Source: Nocardioides psychrotolerans (lineage in GTDB: Bacteria; Actinomycetota; Actinomycetes; Propionibacteriales; Nocardioidaceae). From it: a stretch of 64,000 nt of DNA. Positions 33,381 through 41,485 of this stretch are shown piece after piece (position 1 is the stretch's first letter; every line of letters begins with the position of its first letter). The stretch is from NCBI RefSeq assembly GCF_900113685.1, contig NZ_FOQG01000008.1, forward strand, positions 113,574 through 177,573. The letters are read 5' to 3'. Under the pieces are notes generated by a model, which was given only the letters and a program-made list of their open reading frames with translations, made no database searches and had not been told where the DNA came from. A program made the position numbers and the translations under genes.

Positions 33381-34232
33381 ATGACTTTTGATTTCACGGC
33401 ACCGCAGCTCACGATCGTGCTGCCCGATCTGCAGCTCCGGGGCACGCAGGGCACGGTCGAGGGCGTGCTCCCGATCCTGTTGCGGGTGGACTGGGGTTCG
33501 GCAGAGAGCCTCTACGCCTTCTCACGTGACGCGAACACGGTCGGCGCGGTGCTCGAGCCGGCGATCAGAGCCCAGTTGAAGGCAGACGCGGGATTCCAGA
33601 CGGACGAGGAGGCCTTCGCGCAAGCCCAGCAGATTTACCCCCTAGGCATGCCCGAGTCACCCTTCGCTGGGCCGGCGTCGGAGCGCTGGCAACGGGGCCG
33701 AGCAACGAGGGTCGACATCGAGGACCTCGCCCGTCGGCTCGATGAGAGCGGGCTGGCGGGGTCGCTCGATAGCGCTACGGAACAGCTGCGCGCTCGGATC
33801 GAGCAGCTCGTCGATACGCATGCCAAACAGAAGGACACGCAGAGCACCGCTATCCGGCTCGACGGTGTCGATTTCCAGCACCGCTGGGACGACAAACAGC
33901 GTCTGAGACTCGCGGTCCACACCTTCAGCAACCCGTTCAGCCGCGCCGACATGGAGGCGGTGTCGGCCTACACCCAAGGGCGCCCGGGCCTCGTCCGGTG
34001 CGACGTCTGCGAGCGCCTCTTCGTCCCCGTGCGGGCGGGCCGGCCATCGCGCCGCTGCCCCGGCTTCGACTGCGCGGACCTCGCCCGGGAGTCCTACCAG
34101 CAGAGGCCCGATCGGCGCGAGTATCGCCGCCTGGCCATGCGCCTGTCACGGGCCAAGGCCACCGGCAAGCAGCACCTCATCGAGGCGGCCCAGGCCGAGC
34201 TCGACCGCTTCAAGGAGAAGGAGACACCGTGA
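33381..34232 (+). CDS. element protein with C-terminal zinc finger, cotranscribed with integrase
   Basis: Protein of 283 residues; ATG 33381 has AGGGA seven bases upstream. The first 200 residues are mixed alpha/beta without a recognised domain. The C-terminus has CDVCERLFVPVRAGRPSRRC then CADLARESYQ, a C-x2-C ... C-x4-C finger close to the CGNR zinc fingers of actinobacterial regulators, followed by a basic helix. It overlaps the integrase start as GTGA. Probably a DNA-binding regulator of the integration module. Confidence 0.65.
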   Translation: MTFDFTAPQLTIVLPDLQLRGTQGTVEGVLPILLRVDWGSAESLYAFSRDANTVGAVLEPAIRAQLKADAGFQTDEEAFAQAQQIYPLGMPESPFAGPASERWQRGRATRVDIEDLARRLDESGLAGSLDSATEQLRARIEQLVDTHAKQKDTQSTAIRLDGVDFQHRWDDKQRLRLAVHTFSNPFSRADMEAVSAYTQGRPGLVRCDVCERLFVPVRAGRPSRRCPGFDCADLARESYQQRPDRREYRRLAMRLSRAKATGKQHLIEAAQAELDRFKEKETP

Positions 34233-35416
34233 GCACCACCGGACGACGCGGCAGCGTCAAGCAGTCAGCGAACGGCAGCTGGTTCTTCATCATTGACGTC
34301 CCCAGCCGCGACCTCGACGCCAACGGCAAGGTGAAGCGGAAGCAGACCCGCCGGCGCGGCTTCAAGACCAGGCGCGAGGCCCAGGCCGAGCTGACCCGCA
34401 CCCTCGGCACGCTCGGCACGCTGACGTACGTCGCCCCGCAGAACCAAACCCTGGCCGAGTTCCTCACCACGACCTGGCTGCCGGCCATCGAGCACACCAT
34501 CAAGCCTCTGACCTTCCAGGCGTACCGGCGAATGCTGCGTCGCCACATCATCGAGCGCGCGATCGGAGGGATGAAGCTGCAGCAGGTGGACGGTCCGGCG
34601 TTGAACATCCACTACGCACTCCTCCTGGCCGGTGACGGCACGTACGAGGCCCTCGGCGCGACGACCGTGAGGAACATCGCCACCATCTTGCACCGCGCCT
34701 TCCGCGACGCCATGCGCTGGCAGGCCGTCTCCCGCAACCCGGTCGAGGCATCGGACCCGCCCAGGCCCAGCGTCTCGCCCGAGATGAACACCTGGACCGC
34801 GGGCCAGCTCCACACCTTCCTCGAGGTCGCCCGCGACCACCGCCACGCCGCAGCGTGGTGGATCCTCGGCACCACCGGCATGCGCCGCGGCGAGGCCCTC
34901 GGGCTGCGATGGTCCGACATCGACCTCGAGAAGCAGCAGGTCAAGGTCCAGCGCGCTCTCCTCACCGGCGAGGGCGGCAAGATGTGGTCCTCTCCCAAGA
35001 CGAAGGCCGGCAAGCGCGTCGTCTCCATCGACACCGAGACCGTGGCGCTCCTCCGCAGCCACAAGGCACGCCAGAACGAGGAGAAGCTGGCCCTGGGCGC
35101 CGGCTACGTGGACGACGACCTGGTGACGGCCCAGGAGGACGGGCAGTCCGTCAGTCCGACTCGCATCACCGAGCAGTTCGGCCGAATCTTCCGCCGAGCA
35201 GGACTTCCCCACATCCGTCTGCACGACCTCCGCCACACCTACGCCACGCTGGCGCTCGAAGCGGGCATCAACCCGAAGGTGGTCCAGGAGGCGCTCGGCC
35301 ACAGCCACGTGTCGGTCACGCTTGGGATCTACAGCCACGTGGACCAGAAGATGCAGGCCAGCGCGGCCGCCCTGCTGGCGGCGATGCGCAAGGCCGCTTC
35401 GGAGGTCGCAACGTGA
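34229..35416 (+). CDS. int: tyrosine recombinase (integrase) of the element
   Basis: Protein of 395 residues from GTG 34229, with AAGGAGAAGGAG upstream. There is an N-terminal AP2-like arm-binding region, a core-binding domain (about 70-180) and a catalytic domain with Arg in TTGMRRGEALGLRW (about 219), HDLRHTYAT (His332, Arg335), His358 in ALGHSHV and nucleophile Tyr368 in GIYSHV. All catalytic residues are present, so it should be active. It lies 103 bases from the tRNA-Asp attachment site and recombines the 23-bp core. Confidence 0.95.
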   Translation: MSTTGRRGSVKQSANGSWFFIIDVPSRDLDANGKVKRKQTRRRGFKTRREAQAELTRTLGTLGTLTYVAPQNQTLAEFLTTTWLPAIEHTIKPLTFQAYRRMLRRHIIERAIGGMKLQQVDGPALNIHYALLLAGDGTYEALGATTVRNIATILHRAFRDAMRWQAVSRNPVEASDPPRPSVSPEMNTWTAGQLHTFLEVARDHRHAAAWWILGTTGMRRGEALGLRWSDIDLEKQQVKVQRALLTGEGGKMWSSPKTKAGKRVVSIDTETVALLRSHKARQNEEKLALGAGYVDDDLVTAQEDGQSVSPTRITEQFGRIFRRAGLPHIRLHDLRHTYATLALEAGINPKVVQEALGHSHVSVTLGIYSHVDQKMQASAAALLAAMRKAASEVAT

Positions 35417-35473
35417 GTGCCCAGACCTCTCGTGACCACTCTGTGACCAGAACGCCCATTCTGGCCCGAAATG

Positions 35474-35509
35474 CAGAGAAGCGCAGGCCGCTGACCTGCG
35501 CTTTCTCTG
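35474..35509 (+). terminator. hairpin terminator after the integrase gene
   Basis: Stem CAGAGAAGCGCAGG paired with CCTGCGCTTTCTCTG (one bulged T), loop of seven bases. It ends nine bases before the right attachment site. Confidence 0.7.
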
Positions 35510-35518
35510 GAACTACTC

Positions 35519-35541
35519 TGCGACCCCGACGGGACTCGAAC
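35519..35541. repeat. right attachment site (attR) inside tRNA-Asp
   Basis: Identical over 23 bp to 16719-16741. It overlaps the 3' end of the intact tRNA-Asp gene, so the element carries a copy of the tRNA end and keeps the tRNA whole. Confidence 0.88.
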
Positions 35542-35594
35542 CCGCGGCCTCCGCCGTGACAGGGCGGCGCGCTAACCAACTGCGCTACGGGGCC
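35521..35594 (-). tRNA. tRNA-Asp (GTC)
   Basis: 74-nt cloverleaf on the minus strand: acceptor GGCCCCG pairs with CGGGGTC, discriminator G, D-arm GCGCAGTTGGTTAGCGC, anticodon stem CCGCC/GGCGG with loop CTGTCAC (anticodon GTC), and T-loop GGTTCGAGTCC. No encoded CCA. Its 3' end is the integration site of the element. Confidence 0.95.
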
Positions 35595-35699
35595 TAGATG
35601 ATGCGTTTTGTCCGGCACTGCCGGAGCGCTGGAACTCTAACCCATCCCCCTCGGCACCTCCCAATCCGGGATCGGATCCAGCGACTGGTGCGGGTGGAG

Positions 35700-35772
35700 C
35701 ACCCCCAACGGGATTCGAACCCGTGCTACCGCCGTGAAAGGGCGACGTCCTAGGCCGCTAGACGATGGGGGC
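35700..35772 (-). tRNA. tRNA-Glu (TTC)
   Basis: 73-nt cloverleaf on the minus strand: GCCCCCA acceptor, D-arm with GTCTAGCGGCCTAGGAC, anticodon loop CTTTCAC (anticodon TTC) and T-loop GGTTCGAATCC. It lies upstream of tRNA-Asp in the same direction, so the two are probably cotranscribed. No encoded CCA. Confidence 0.95.
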
Positions 35773-35850
35773 CAGACTGCCGGGACAGCATAGGGCCGAG
35801 CGCGAGCGCGCTCCAAAGCCGGATCCCCCGGCCCTGCTCCGGGGCGGGCG

Positions 35851-37344
35851 TCACTCGGGCACGACGGTGGTGCCGCGGCAGGAGTAGTCCCGTGCGCCGG
35901 CAGCCGTCCAGCGCCCACCCTCGACCTTGATGAAGCGCCAGCACTCCCCGGTGCGCTTGGCGCCCACGTTCTGCGGCCCGTGCGCGTCGTTGGCCGTCCA
36001 GTCCTTCACCTGCTTGAGGCTCGCGATCAGCGCCGGGCGCGTGAGCTTGCCGCCGAGGGCGGTGGCCTGCTCGACGAAGAGGCGTGCGGCCGACCAGGCG
36101 AAGAGGCCGTACGACGTGGGCTCGGCGCCCGGACTGGCCTGCTGGAGCCAGGCGAGGTAGAGCGACACCTCGGGGTTGGTCGAGGCCTCCTCGAACGGCA
36201 CGTGGGTGATGAAGATGTGGGTGCCCTCCGCGGCCTCGCCCGCCTGGGAGATGTAGCCCTGCTCGTACATCGGCTGCGACATCATGAACAGGTCCGGCTT
36301 GTAGCCCTGCTGCTGCATGGCCTGGGCCATCCGCACCGAGTGGGACGACGAGCCGAGGAACTGGACGTACTCGACCCCGGCGTCCTTCAGCTCCTGGACG
36401 TAGGGGGCGTAGTTGAACTCCGAGATGTCGATGCCCTGACGGATGATGAAGTCCAGGCCGCGCTTCTCCATCGCGTCGGCCTGGTAGTTGGCGTTGGCGG
36501 GCACGGCGCCGGCGTTGATCCAGACGTAGGCAGCCTTCTTCGCCGCATCGGGGTAGTTGGCCATCACCCAGTCGGGAACGGCATTCTCGAACTCGTTGGC
36601 CTTGAGCGAGAGCGCGCCGAAGCAGGTGGCGCACCGCGAGCGCTCCAGGGAGGCGGCGGCCGCCCGGAGGTCCGGCAGGCCGCAGCCCTGCGCGGTCGCG
36701 GCGCCCCCGGAGTCGAAGGCCGACATCGACCCGACCGCGGCGAAGGCCTCGTCGCACGCCTTCGTGTAGGCCAGCTGATCGGCCGCCGCGTCGGTGCGGC
36801 TGTCGAGCTGCAGCACCTCGAGCTTGCGCCCGCAGACGTCGGACGTGGCGTTGAAGTAGGCCGCGTAGGCGCGCACCGCGTCCTGGCCGGCCTGGAACAG
36901 ACCCGGGACGGGGCCCGAGATGTCCGAGGCGTTGGCGATGGTGATCGTGGTGTCGGTGATGCCGGTCTGGTTGGCGAAGCCCTCGCAGCCCCCCGCCGCT
37001 CCCCCGCCGCCAGCCGCGTTCTCCCCCGTGGGAGCAGTCGCCCCGCCGTCGCTCCCGGTCTCGCCGCCGCCGGTGCGGTCGGTCTCGGCGAGCGGAGCTC
37101 CGGCCTCCGGCACGGCCCCGGGCGCGCCCGGGAGCGGCGAGGACCCGGGCGTGCCGGTCGTGTCGCCCCCCACGGCGCCGGCCGCGGTCCCGCCCTCGGC
37201 CTGCCCGGGCACGGCCACCGACCCGCCCTCGAGCTGGGCGACCGTCTCGGGATGGATCCGCGACCCACACGCGGCCAGGACGCCGACTAGGAGGAGCACG
37301 AGGACAGGGAGCAGCGTCGTACGACGGCCGCGCGGTTGGCTCAT
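35851..37344 (-). CDS. ABC-type (branched-chain amino acid-like) substrate-binding lipoprotein
   Basis: Protein of 497 residues. There is a lipoprotein signal (RRTTLLPVLVLLLVGVLAAC, lipobox LAAC), then a Gly/Pro/Thr-rich linker of about 90 residues, then a two-lobed periplasmic-binding-protein type 1 domain starting GITDTTITIANASDISGP, a common start of the Peripla_BP_6 family. Several Cys (CEGF, DVCGRK, CDEAF, RCATCF) may form disulfides outside the cell. Ligand unknown; no transporter genes lie next to it, so it could be a sensor or an orphan binding protein. Confidence 0.85.
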   Translation of the reverse strand: MSQPRGRRTTLLPVLVLLLVGVLAACGSRIHPETVAQLEGGSVAVPGQAEGGTAAGAVGGDTTGTPGSSPLPGAPGAVPEAGAPLAETDRTGGGETGSDGGATAPTGENAAGGGGAAGGCEGFANQTGITDTTITIANASDISGPVPGLFQAGQDAVRAYAAYFNATSDVCGRKLEVLQLDSRTDAAADQLAYTKACDEAFAAVGSMSAFDSGGAATAQGCGLPDLRAAAASLERSRCATCFGALSLKANEFENAVPDWVMANYPDAAKKAAYVWINAGAVPANANYQADAMEKRGLDFIIRQGIDISEFNYAPYVQELKDAGVEYVQFLGSSSHSVRMAQAMQQQGYKPDLFMMSQPMYEQGYISQAGEAAEGTHIFITHVPFEEASTNPEVSLYLAWLQQASPGAEPTSYGLFAWSAARLFVEQATALGGKLTRPALIASLKQVKDWTANDAHGPQNVGAKRTGECWRFIKVEGGRWTAAGARDYSCRGTTVVPE

Positions 37345-37441
37345 GGGATGCTCAACGTCCCAGCGGCCCTGAAGTGACGCGCGTCACGCGTCGCCTCGCT
37401 TTCGTGGGCCCCCTGGGGCTCCTGTAGGCTGTGCGACGCTT

Positions 37442-37518
37442 GGGCAGGTAGCTCAGTTGGTATGAGCGATCGCCTGAAAAGTGATAGGTCGGCGGTTCGA
37501 TCCCGCCCCTGCCCACCA
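37442..37518 (+). tRNA. tRNA-Phe (GAA)
   Basis: 77-nt cloverleaf with encoded CCA: acceptor GGGCAGG with CCTGCCC, D-arm GCTCAGTTGGTATGAGC, anticodon stem ATCGC/GTGAT (one wobble) with loop CTGAAAA (anticodon GAA), T-loop GGTTCGATCCC. Confidence 0.95.
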
Positions 37519-37542
37519 GCACCGCAGGTCCTCGACCTGCAA

Positions 37543-37575
37543 GAAGGCCCTCGCCGGAGTCCGGCGGGGGCCTTC
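37543..37575 (+). terminator. terminator after tRNA-Phe
   Basis: 15-bp stem GAAGGCCCTCGCCGG with its complement (one wobble) and loop AGT, 24 bases after the tRNA end. Confidence 0.75.
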
Positions 37576-37653
37576 GCCGTGTCCCTCCGCTGGCTCGAGC
37601 CGGCCACCCTGCGGGGTGGAGGTCTCCCGCCGCTCCCGCCCCATACTGAAGGT

Positions 37654-38610
37654 ATGGAACATGATGCAGGGATCGGTCCCACGTGGCCCGGCGTGGTCGA
37701 CGAGGTGCTCGAGGTGCGCGGTCGCGAGGTGCGGATCCTGCGGGCTCCGGGCCCTTCCGTAGCCGCCGGGACCGAGCCGCAGCTGCTCGTCCACGGGCTC
37801 GGTGCCTCGGCCGTGACCTGGGTCGAGGTGATGAGCGGGCTCAGCGCGACCGGGCCCGTCGTGGCCGTGGACCTGCCCGGCTTCGGCCGGACGACCGCCC
37901 TGGAGGACGAGCCGCTGACCGTGGACGCCTACGTGCGGTTCGTGCTCGACGTCGCCGACGCGCTCGGCTGGACGAGCTTCGCCCTGCACGGCAACTCGAT
38001 GGGCGGGCTGGTCGCGACGCTCCTCGCCGCGCAACAACCCGAGCGGGTGTCCCTCCTGGTGCTGGTCTCCCCCGCCCTGCCTCCGACCTCGCCGCTGAAG
38101 CTGCTCATGCCGGCCCGGGCGACCCTCGAGGGCATGGTGCCGATCGCCGTGTCGTCGGTGTCGGCCGCGGCCCTGGGGGTGGTCGGCGCCGGTGGTCTTC
38201 TCGACGAGCGCCGCAACCGGCACCTGATGCGGCTGATCTTCTCCGAGCCCGACGGGGTGCGTCCGGAGCTCATCGACCTGATGGCGCAGGAGTACGCCGA
38301 CGACGACCAGGTCGTCGTGGCGTCACGTCGCAAGGCGCTGCTGAGCGCGCTGCGCTCCATCGCCGTCCTCTGGGCGTCCCCCGGTCGGGTGCTGCGGGCG
38401 ATCGACGCCGTCGAGGCACCCACCTTGATCCTCGGCGGGACCGCCGACGCACTCGTGCCCGCGAAGGTGCTGCGCCAGGTGCTCGCCCGTCGTCGCGACT
38501 GGTGCGGCCACGTCCTCGACGACCGGCGGCACGCGCTGATGATGGAGGCGCCCGCGGAGTACCTCGCGCTCGTCCACGCGTGGGCGGTCGACCACCGCGA
38601 GGCGGTCTGA
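37654..38610 (+). CDS. alpha/beta hydrolase
   Basis: Protein of 318 residues. The fold's marks are the oxyanion-loop motif VHGLGASAVTW (about residue 50), the nucleophile elbow GNSMGG (about residue 112), an Asp in ILGGTADALVP and the final His in DDRRHALMMEAP. Cytoplasmic esterase or lipase-like enzyme; substrate unknown. ATG 37654 is chosen. There is no clear ribosome site and a CATACT hexamer lies just upstream, so the mRNA may be leaderless. Confidence 0.85.
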   Translation: MEHDAGIGPTWPGVVDEVLEVRGREVRILRAPGPSVAAGTEPQLLVHGLGASAVTWVEVMSGLSATGPVVAVDLPGFGRTTALEDEPLTVDAYVRFVLDVADALGWTSFALHGNSMGGLVATLLAAQQPERVSLLVLVSPALPPTSPLKLLMPARATLEGMVPIAVSSVSAAALGVVGAGGLLDERRNRHLMRLIFSEPDGVRPELIDLMAQEYADDDQVVVASRRKALLSALRSIAVLWASPGRVLRAIDAVEAPTLILGGTADALVPAKVLRQVLARRRDWCGHVLDDRRHALMMEAPAEYLALVHAWAVDHREAV

Positions 38611-38657
38611 CGCGGGCCCGTCGAGCCGTCACGGACAGGTTTGTCAGACTCCCTGCC

Positions 38658-39083
38658 ATGGACGACCTCGATCCGGAGACCAGGCCACCACCCAGCCCCG
38701 CGAACGCACGCGCGGCCGCACTCGGCGTCGTCGTCCTGGCGCTGGGCCTCATGGTCGCCCTCGGCCTCGTTGCCGCGGCGCTCGATCGTCGTACAGACTG
38801 GCAACGCCCCATGTATGAGGACGTGCTTGCCGTGGCACAGCTGGAGTGGGAGCAGATCCAGCTCGCGGGCGCGCCCTTGGAGTTCGCCCTGACCGAGGAC
38901 GGCCGTCAGGTCCTCGGCGGCCAGGATGTCGTGCTCAGCCCGGGAACGACCTCGCTCAGCGTGCAGGTGGAGGGCAAGACCTACTGCGTCGGCGCAGCGA
39001 ACGAGCGCGGCGACGAGACCGGGGCGCTTTGCTTCGACGGCGAGGGCCTACCCGACTCGATCCTCGACCACCGCGTCTCCTGA
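38658..39083 (+). CDS. membrane-anchored hypothetical protein, 141 aa
   Basis: ATG 38658. The N-terminal 17 residues are acidic and Pro-rich, followed by one hydrophobic helix (ALGVVVLALGLMVALGLVAA) and an extracytoplasmic domain of about 90 residues with two Cys (TYCVGA, ALCFDG) that could form a disulfide. No domain recognised. It follows the hydrolase by 47 bases. Confidence 0.6.
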   Translation: MDDLDPETRPPPSPANARAAALGVVVLALGLMVALGLVAAALDRRTDWQRPMYEDVLAVAQLEWEQIQLAGAPLEFALTEDGRQVLGGQDVVLSPGTTSLSVQVEGKTYCVGAANERGDETGALCFDGEGLPDSILDHRVS

Positions 39084-39105
39084 CCAGTCACGCCGCTCTC
39101 TGTGA

Positions 39106-39471
39106 TCAGACCGTGCCGGTGTTCATCCCTCGGCGCAGCGCGACCACGCCGACGGTCGGGAGGCGGAGGACGGCGGGTCCGTCGCTTCGGATGCGGTAGG
39201 ACATGCCAGGTCGCAGGCACGCCGCGCCGGCGTCGACGCGCAGGCTCCTGACGTTGCGCAGGTCACCGCTCAGCAGCTGCGCCCGGGGCAGCCGCTTCGT
39301 GCCGGTCACCTCCTGCACCACCGACACCCACGGCACCGGTCGCGGGCCCGCCGAGTTGCGCTTGCCCAGCGTGGGGACCTCGACCCCGCAACCGTGGGAG
39401 GTCAGGTCGACGCGCAGTGGGCCGGCAGCAGCGATGCCGGCGGCCAGGATCGTGGGGCGTCGCAGTCTCAT
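39106..39471 (-). CDS. predicted secreted hypothetical protein, 121 aa
   Basis: ATG 39471 with GAGAGG six bases upstream. A short basic start (RLRRPT) and a hydrophobic run (ILAAGIAAAGPL) suggest an export signal. The rest is strand-rich with two Cys (GCGVEV, AACLRPG). It converges on the gene at 38658. No family recognised; a competing rightward frame exists over the same stretch but looks like a shadow. Confidence 0.5.
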   Translation of the reverse strand: MRLRRPTILAAGIAAAGPLRVDLTSHGCGVEVPTLGKRNSAGPRPVPWVSVVQEVTGTKRLPRAQLLSGDLRNVRSLRVDAGAACLRPGMSYRIRSDGPAVLRLPTVGVVALRRGMNTGTV

Positions 39472-39559
39472 CGGTGACCTCTCGAGAAGGGGCTTACTGC
39501 GTGCCGGAGGCCTCTGGAGCACAACGGATCCACGTGTCCACGGTCACGTGCGCACCCCC

Positions 39560-40321
39560 TCAGACGTGGCCGGAGAGCTGCGCCATCCGCGTCTCGAGTG
39601 CCGCGAGGTAGCGGTCGCGGTCCTTGCGGGTCACCCCGCCCGCGTCGCTGTCGAGGTGGCTGCACGCAGGCAGCACGTCGATCGAGAGGTTGGCACCGCC
39701 CGCCAGCGCACGGAGCTCGTCGAGCCGGTCCCCGAAGGGCGTGCCGCTGCCGGGTGAGTAGGAGCGCACGACCGCGTCGATGTCGTCGGCGTAGAGATCG
39801 ACCTTGGTGACGACCACGACCAGCCACGTGGGGCGCGAGCGGCGCACGGCCATCGAGGCGATCCGGTGGGCCGTGACCGTCCAGTCCTCGAGCTCGGCAG
39901 CGAGCTGCTGCTCCCGGGTGACGTCGGCGCGCCCGCTCGTGCCGGCCGGTCGCCGCCCCGTGGCGTGACCGTTGGCCACCACGTGCAGCACCCCGTCGAC
40001 GGGGTCGTCGTGGAAGACGTCGTCGAGCGCCCCGAGCCGGGTCGCGGCATTGTCCCCGGGCACGACCCGGAAGCGGAATCCCGTCAGTCGTGCCCCGCGG
40101 CGCACGCGCCGCTCGAGGACCGCCGAGCCGGCCTCCGGCGTACCGCTCCCGGACGGGCGGCCGCACAGGTGGTCGACGAGCTCGGTCTTGCCCACCCCGG
40201 TCATGCCGGTGACCGCGACCGTCGGGAAGCGCTGCCCGAGGACACCGGTCACGCGCTCGCGGCCGCGGGCCAGCGCGTTGGGCAGGGAGCGGACCCCGCG
40301 AGGGGCACGACGGTCGGGCAC
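39560..40321 (-). CDS. P-loop GTPase-like protein
   Basis: Protein of 253 residues from GTG 40321. Walker A is GMTGVGKTEL (about residues 38-47) and a G4-like motif VTKVDLY lies near residue 178. A switch region follows the P-loop (LTGFRFRVVPG), as in the dynamin/Era-like GTPase domain. Cytoplasmic; partner unknown. Upstream on the same strand are two small genes of unknown role. Confidence 0.7.
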   Translation of the reverse strand: MPDRRAPRGVRSLPNALARGRERVTGVLGQRFPTVAVTGMTGVGKTELVDHLCGRPSGSGTPEAGSAVLERRVRRGARLTGFRFRVVPGDNAATRLGALDDVFHDDPVDGVLHVVANGHATGRRPAGTSGRADVTREQQLAAELEDWTVTAHRIASMAVRRSRPTWLVVVVTKVDLYADDIDAVVRSYSPGSGTPFGDRLDELRALAGGANLSIDVLPACSHLDSDAGGVTRKDRDRYLAALETRMAQLSGHV

Positions 40322-40398
40322 GGGGCCTCCAGGATCGGGTGGGTCACGACGTCCTCGACCGTAGCGGGCTGGTGCCCACGGGTCGCTGACACCCGGTC

Positions 40399-40917
40399 TC
40401 AGGCCGACGGCAGATCGGTCCGCAGGCTCCACCAGCGCGGGTCCAGCACCCGCAGCCCGGCAACGGCCACGGCGGCACCCCCGGCGCCCACCACGGCGAG
40501 GTAGGGCGCCACGAGGGCCCAGCCGAGCAGCACCGGGTGATAGCCGGTCAGGGCCAGGTCGTCACCGACCTCGCGTGCCTCGACCCGCTCGCCGGGAACC
40601 GGCGGCGGACCGCCGTAGCGGTTGCTGACGTCGCCGTCGCCCCCGGACCAAGCGCCCGTGCACGTCGTCGGCTCGCCCGGTGGAGGTCCGACGCGGCAGC
40701 GAGTGTCCTCGGCGACCGACACAACGACCTCACGGTCGTCCTGCCACCTCGACGCGGACGCGTGCATGAAGAACCAGACAGGTGCGTTCAGGACGACCAG
40801 CATCCCGCCGCCGAGCAGCAGCGCAAGCAACACCCGCACCAAGGTCGGGCGACGGCTCGGGCGCAGGTTGAAGGGGCGGTCGGGCTGGGTGGGGGCGGCA
40901 CCCACCTCGGGGTCCAC
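40399..40917 (-). CDS. two-span membrane hypothetical protein, 172 aa
   Basis: GTG 40917 overlaps the upstream stop by one base (TAGTG). One hydrophobic helix near residue 30 (VLLALLLGGGMLVVLNAPVW) and another near residue 130 (LGWALVAPYLAVVGAGG) flank an exported loop with two Cys (TRCRVG, TTCTGA). No domain recognised. Likely cotranscribed with the gene at 40917-41306. Confidence 0.6.
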   Translation of the reverse strand: MDPEVGAAPTQPDRPFNLRPSRRPTLVRVLLALLLGGGMLVVLNAPVWFFMHASASRWQDDREVVVSVAEDTRCRVGPPPGEPTTCTGAWSGGDGDVSNRYGGPPPVPGERVEAREVGDDLALTGYHPVLLGWALVAPYLAVVGAGGAAVAVAGLRVLDPRWWSLRTDLPSA

Positions 40918-41306
40918 TAGCGCGGCTCGGTCTCGTGGGCGACCGAGAGCCGCGGGACGCCGCCGAGGCCGCGGCGGTAGCGGACGTGGTCCGCATGGTG
41001 CTCGAGGGTGTCGTAGAGGGCGACGTGCGCGGCCCAGGGCAGGGGCTCGTCGCCGCGGCGCCAGCCGTCCCCGAAGGAGATCCACACCGGCGTCCAGTCG
41101 GCAGCGAGGTCCCAGGCGCCGAGGCGCGCCTCGACGAGGCGACGTCGCAGCTGGAAGGCCGCACGTGGGCCGTCGGGGTAGATCGGCGCCGTGGCGACCG
41201 GCCACACCCACAGGTCCAGCGTCACCAGGTCGAGCTCGAGGTCACGCAGCGCTGCCGGGTCGACCAGCACGGTGGCGACGTTCTCGTGGGGCTCGCGACG
41301 CGACAC
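40917..41306 (-). CDS. hypothetical protein, 129 aa
   Basis: GTG 41306 is chosen because AGGAGG lies five bases upstream; GTG 41312 would overlap the ribosome site. The protein is rich in Trp and acidic residues (LDLWVWPVATAPIYPDG, VWISFGDGWRRGDEP), with no signal or span. Function unknown. Coupled to the next membrane gene. Confidence 0.6.
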   Translation of the reverse strand: MSRREPHENVATVLVDPAALRDLELDLVTLDLWVWPVATAPIYPDGPRAAFQLRRRLVEARLGAWDLAADWTPVWISFGDGWRRGDEPLPWAAHVALYDTLEHHADHVRYRRGLGGVPRLSVAHETEPR

Positions 41307-41485
41307 ACGCACCTCCTCGGGACCTTCGAAGGGACAGGCGGACAGGACGGGGCGACCCCGACGCTAACCCGACGACCCCAGCGGATGAGCGCTTCTCCCC
41401 ACCTCGGAGTGCTCAGGAGCCGGGCGCCGCGGCCGATCGAGGGTCCTGACGAGAGATCCGAGGACGATGGTGGTGGGGGTGGCGG

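Larger units (their letters stand above)
16719..35541. mobile_element. integrated element at tRNA-Asp, about 18.8 kb, satellite-like or reduced prophage
   Basis: The element is bounded by identical 23-bp direct repeats (16719-16741 and 35519-35541) that duplicate the 3' end of tRNA-Asp. A tyrosine integrase lies next to the intact tRNA. Contents: excisionase- and Cro-like regulators, P4-type primase-helicase, iteron cluster, terminase-small-subunit-like protein, WhiB, gp10-like protein, tape measure protein and several unknown proteins. No portal, capsid, protease, large terminase, holin or endolysin was found among its frames. The size and content suit a phage satellite or a deleted prophage. 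Confidence 0.88.

Noticed and set aside
39203..39757. A rightward frame over the secreted protein and GTPase ends
   Set aside because: No ribosome site or domain, and it overlaps two leftward frames with better start signals.
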